A DNA stretch of 64,000 bases. It comes from Marinifilum sp. N1E240 (GTDB lineage: Bacteria; Bacteroidota; Bacteroidia; Bacteroidales; Marinifilaceae). Position numbers and translations under genes: made by a program. The DNA lies in assembly GCF_009295825.1 (NCBI RefSeq), contig NZ_WHKF01000001.1:148988-212987 (forward strand). The letters are read 5' to 3'. A model generated the notes under the pieces. That model ran no database searches, was not told where the DNA came from, and worked only from the letters and a program-made list of their open reading frames with translations. Shown one piece after another: positions 62,117 to 64,000 of this stretch; position 1 is the first letter of the stretch, and each line of letters opens with the position of its first letter.

Positions 62117-64000
62117 CTATACTTTAAGAATTCGGATGCTTTTTCCTCCTATCACTTTTAAAATGTAAACGCCAGGCTTACAGTTTGAAAGATCAAGTAC
62201 TTCTTTTTCGTTTTGTACTTCTTTTAAGAGAATTATTTTCCCCAACTGGTTGCATAGTGCGATTTTACTTCCTCTTTGTAAACCGCTGATGCTTACCTGG
62301 TGTTTAACAGGATTAGGGTAAGCACTTAACTTAACTGAAGTAGTGATTCCATCATCAATCCCTGTAACAACTTCAATGGTAATGCTTCTGCTTAGGTCAA
62401 CAGGATTATAGTTCTCGTTTCCTTCTTGTATAGCTGTAAGTGTAAGTTCTCCAGCTTCCAGAATTGTTAGCAAATCACCTTCGATAAGTGCAATATCTTC
62501 GTCTGAAATACTATAGCTTACAGGTAAACCTGTTTCAGCAAGAGCAGTTAATTGTACCTGATCATCAACTTTTAACATACTTAAATCCTGATCCCACACA
62601 ATTGTTTGGTCAGCCTTGTTAATCTTAATGTTGATGTTTTCAGAAATTGAATTGTAGTTATCTGCATCAGTCGGTGTGAAAATCACCTCAACAGATTGCA
62701 TTCCCGCATCAGGAGTTGCCGATGGGTTTGCAAAAGCAAAGTTACCATCTACATTTGCAGTTCCACCAGTCAGATTTGATTCACTCAAGGCTTGACCGTA
62801 GATGATTGCATCTGCCGTTGACCAAATGCTCACACTTGGCGTTGCTTTCTCAACACTGATGTTGATATTTCCGCTTACTGAATTGTAGTTATCTGCATCG
62901 TTTGGCGTGAAAATCACCTCAACAGATTGCATTCCCGCACCAGGAGTTGCCGATGGATTCGCAAAAGCAAAGCTTCCATCCACATTGGCAGTTCCACCTG
63001 TTAGATTTGATTCACTCAAGGCTTGACCGTAGATGATTGCATCTGCTGTTGACCAAAGGCTCACTGTTGAATTTGCCTTACTCACACTGATCGTGATGTT
63101 TTCAGAAACAGAATTGTAGTTATCCGCATTGTTTGGCGTAAAAATCACCTCAACAGACTGTGTTCCTGCATCAGGAGTTGCTGATGGGTTTGTAAAAGCA
63201 AAGTTACCATCTACATTTGCAGTTCCACCAGTCAGATTTGATTCACTCAAGGCTTGACCGTAGATGATTGCATCTGCCGTTGACCAAATGCTCACACTTG
63301 GCGTTGCTTTCTCAACACTGATGTTGATATTTCCACTTACTGAATTGTAGTTATCTGCATCGTTTGGCGTGAAAATCACCTCAACAGACTGTGTTCCCGC
63401 ATCAGGAGTTGCAGATGGATTTGCAAAGGTAAAGCTTCCAGCTACATTTGCAGTACCACCAGTCAGGTTTGATTCACTTAAAGTTTGTCCGTAAGTGATT
63501 GCATCTGCCGTTGACCAAATGCTCACACTTGGCGTTGCTTTCTCAATACTGATGTTAATATTTCCGCTTACTGAATTGTAGTTATCCACATCAGAAGGCG
63601 TGAAAATCACTTCTACGGATTGCATTCCTGCATCAGGAGTTGCCGAAGGATTCGCAAAAGCAAAGCTTCCATCGACATTTGCAGCACCACCAGTCAGATT
63701 GGATTCACTTAAAGTTTGTCCGTAGGTGATGGCATCAGCCGTAGACCATACGCTCACACTTGGCCTTGCTTTTACAATAGTGATGTTAATATTTCCGTTT
63801 ACTGAATTGTAGTTATCCGCATCGTTTGGCGTGAAAATCACCTCAACAGATTGTATTCCTGCATCAGGAGTTGCAGATGGATTTGCAAAGGCAAAGCTTC
63901 CATCCACATTTGCAGTTCCACCAGTCAGATTGGATTCACTTAAGGTTTGACCATAAGTGATGGCATTTGCCGTTGACCAAACGCCCACACTTGGAGTAGC
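62117..64000 (-). CDS. Repeat-rich protein secreted by the type IX system, partial (5' end outside)
   Basis: The frame is open to the right edge, so the true start is not in the window. It shows six tandem repeats of 77 residues (231 bases), each with WSTADAITYGQ, ESNLTGGTANVDGSF, ATPDAG and FTPNDADNYNSVSGN. These are Ig-like MBG-type domains. An Ig-like/BIG-type domain follows (VQLTALAETGLPVSYSISDED), and then a T9SS type A sorting tail (YPNPVKHQVSISGL, GVYILKVIGGKSIRILKV). Such proteins are exported and attached at the cell surface, often as adhesins or parts of large enzymes. The near-identical repeats are prone to copy-number change. Confidence 0.88.
   Translation of the reverse strand, partial: ATPSVGVWSTANAITYGQTLSESNLTGGTANVDGSFAFANPSATPDAGIQSVEVIFTPNDADNYNSVNGNINITIVKARPSVSVWSTADAITYGQTLSESNLTGGAANVDGSFAFANPSATPDAGMQSVEVIFTPSDVDNYNSVSGNINISIEKATPSVSIWSTADAITYGQTLSESNLTGGTANVAGSFTFANPSATPDAGTQSVEVIFTPNDADNYNSVSGNINISVEKATPSVSIWSTADAIIYGQALSESNLTGGTANVDGNFAFTNPSATPDAGTQSVEVIFTPNNADNYNSVSENITISVSKANSTVSLWSTADAIIYGQALSESNLTGGTANVDGSFAFANPSATPGAGMQSVEVIFTPNDADNYNSVSGNINISVEKATPSVSIWSTADAIIYGQALSESNLTGGTANVDGNFAFANPSATPDAGMQSVEVIFTPTDADNYNSISENINIKINKADQTIVWDQDLSMLKVDDQVQLTALAETGLPVSYSISDEDIALIEGDLLTILEAGELTLTAIQEGNENYNPVDLSRSITIEVVTGIDDGITTSVKLSAYPNPVKHQVSISGLQRGSKIALCNQLGKIILLKEVQNEKEVLDLSNCKPGVYILKVIGGKSIRILKV

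Noticed and set aside
62600..64000. Regular 231-base repeats as a possible CRISPR or satellite
   Set aside because: The repeats are in one continuous reading frame encoding Ig-like domains and end in a T9SS tail.

Overview
The window looks like chromosomal DNA of a marine-type Bacteroidota (order Marinilabiliales or a close relative). The grounds are lineage-typical genes and signals: a type IX secretion sorting tail (62117-64000), DUF2807, YwqK/MORN and CarboxypepD_reg-like proteins, an exonuclease fused to the N terminus of DnaE, and promoters of the TTG / TAnnTTTG type instead of sigma70-like boxes. No rRNA, tRNA or CRISPR array was recognised.

Layout. 1-6358 holds the tail of a LamG protein and an envelope cluster (two LPP20-like proteins, an M23 peptidase, an M50-like membrane protein, a YccF protein, unknown membrane proteins). 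6476-11280 (minus) is a large NACHT-type STAND ATPase followed by a glycerophosphodiester phosphodiesterase. 11685-18081 has a regulatory-fold lipoprotein, a TPR histidine kinase, a CsgG-like/DUF1566 protein, another LPP20-like protein, a LuxR-type and a LytTR-type regulator. 18137-20203 has two more LPP20-like lipoproteins. 20287-31182 carries housekeeping genes (recX, prmC, cls, ung, dapD, a Sua5/YrdC gene, rimM, rpsP) plus three tandem CarboxypepD_reg-like paralogues and a DUF2807 protein. 31498-45183 carries dnaE, trxA, a DUF58 protein, two rhomboid proteases, mutL, an ion channel and a GmhA-like isomerase.

The standout is 45911-60976, a 15 kb Tn7/Tn5053-like transposon sitting inside comM (yifB). 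Its ends are imperfect 26-bp inverted repeats starting TGTCAA and ending TTGACA, each with four copies of a 20-bp site (consensus TGCCAAAGTAAATAAGAATA) expected to bind the transposase. The machinery is tniA-tniB-tniQ (minus) with a convergent serine resolvase tniR; no TnsA is seen, so movement is probably replicative with cointegrate resolution. At the far end, next to the left repeats, lies a 523-residue protein whose sequence pattern resembles TnsE of Tn7, the factor that steers Tn7 to replicating DNA. This would be an unusual combination.

The cargo is a defence-type operon: a membrane/coiled-coil peptide, an ABC-3C C-terminal-domain-type protein, a small middle component, a DUF2326 ABC ATPase, a SIR2 protein and then a HEPN protein. 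There are also a secreted endonuclease I and a HigBA toxin-antitoxin pair. comM is not just split: about 93 codons including the Walker A region are absent, and the flanks show no 5-bp target duplication, so an adjacent deletion accompanied or followed insertion. A second right-end-like terminus near 58608, in front of tniA, suggests that the element was extended rightward or is a composite.

The window ends in a repeat-rich T9SS-secreted protein (minus, 62117-64000) that continues past the right edge.
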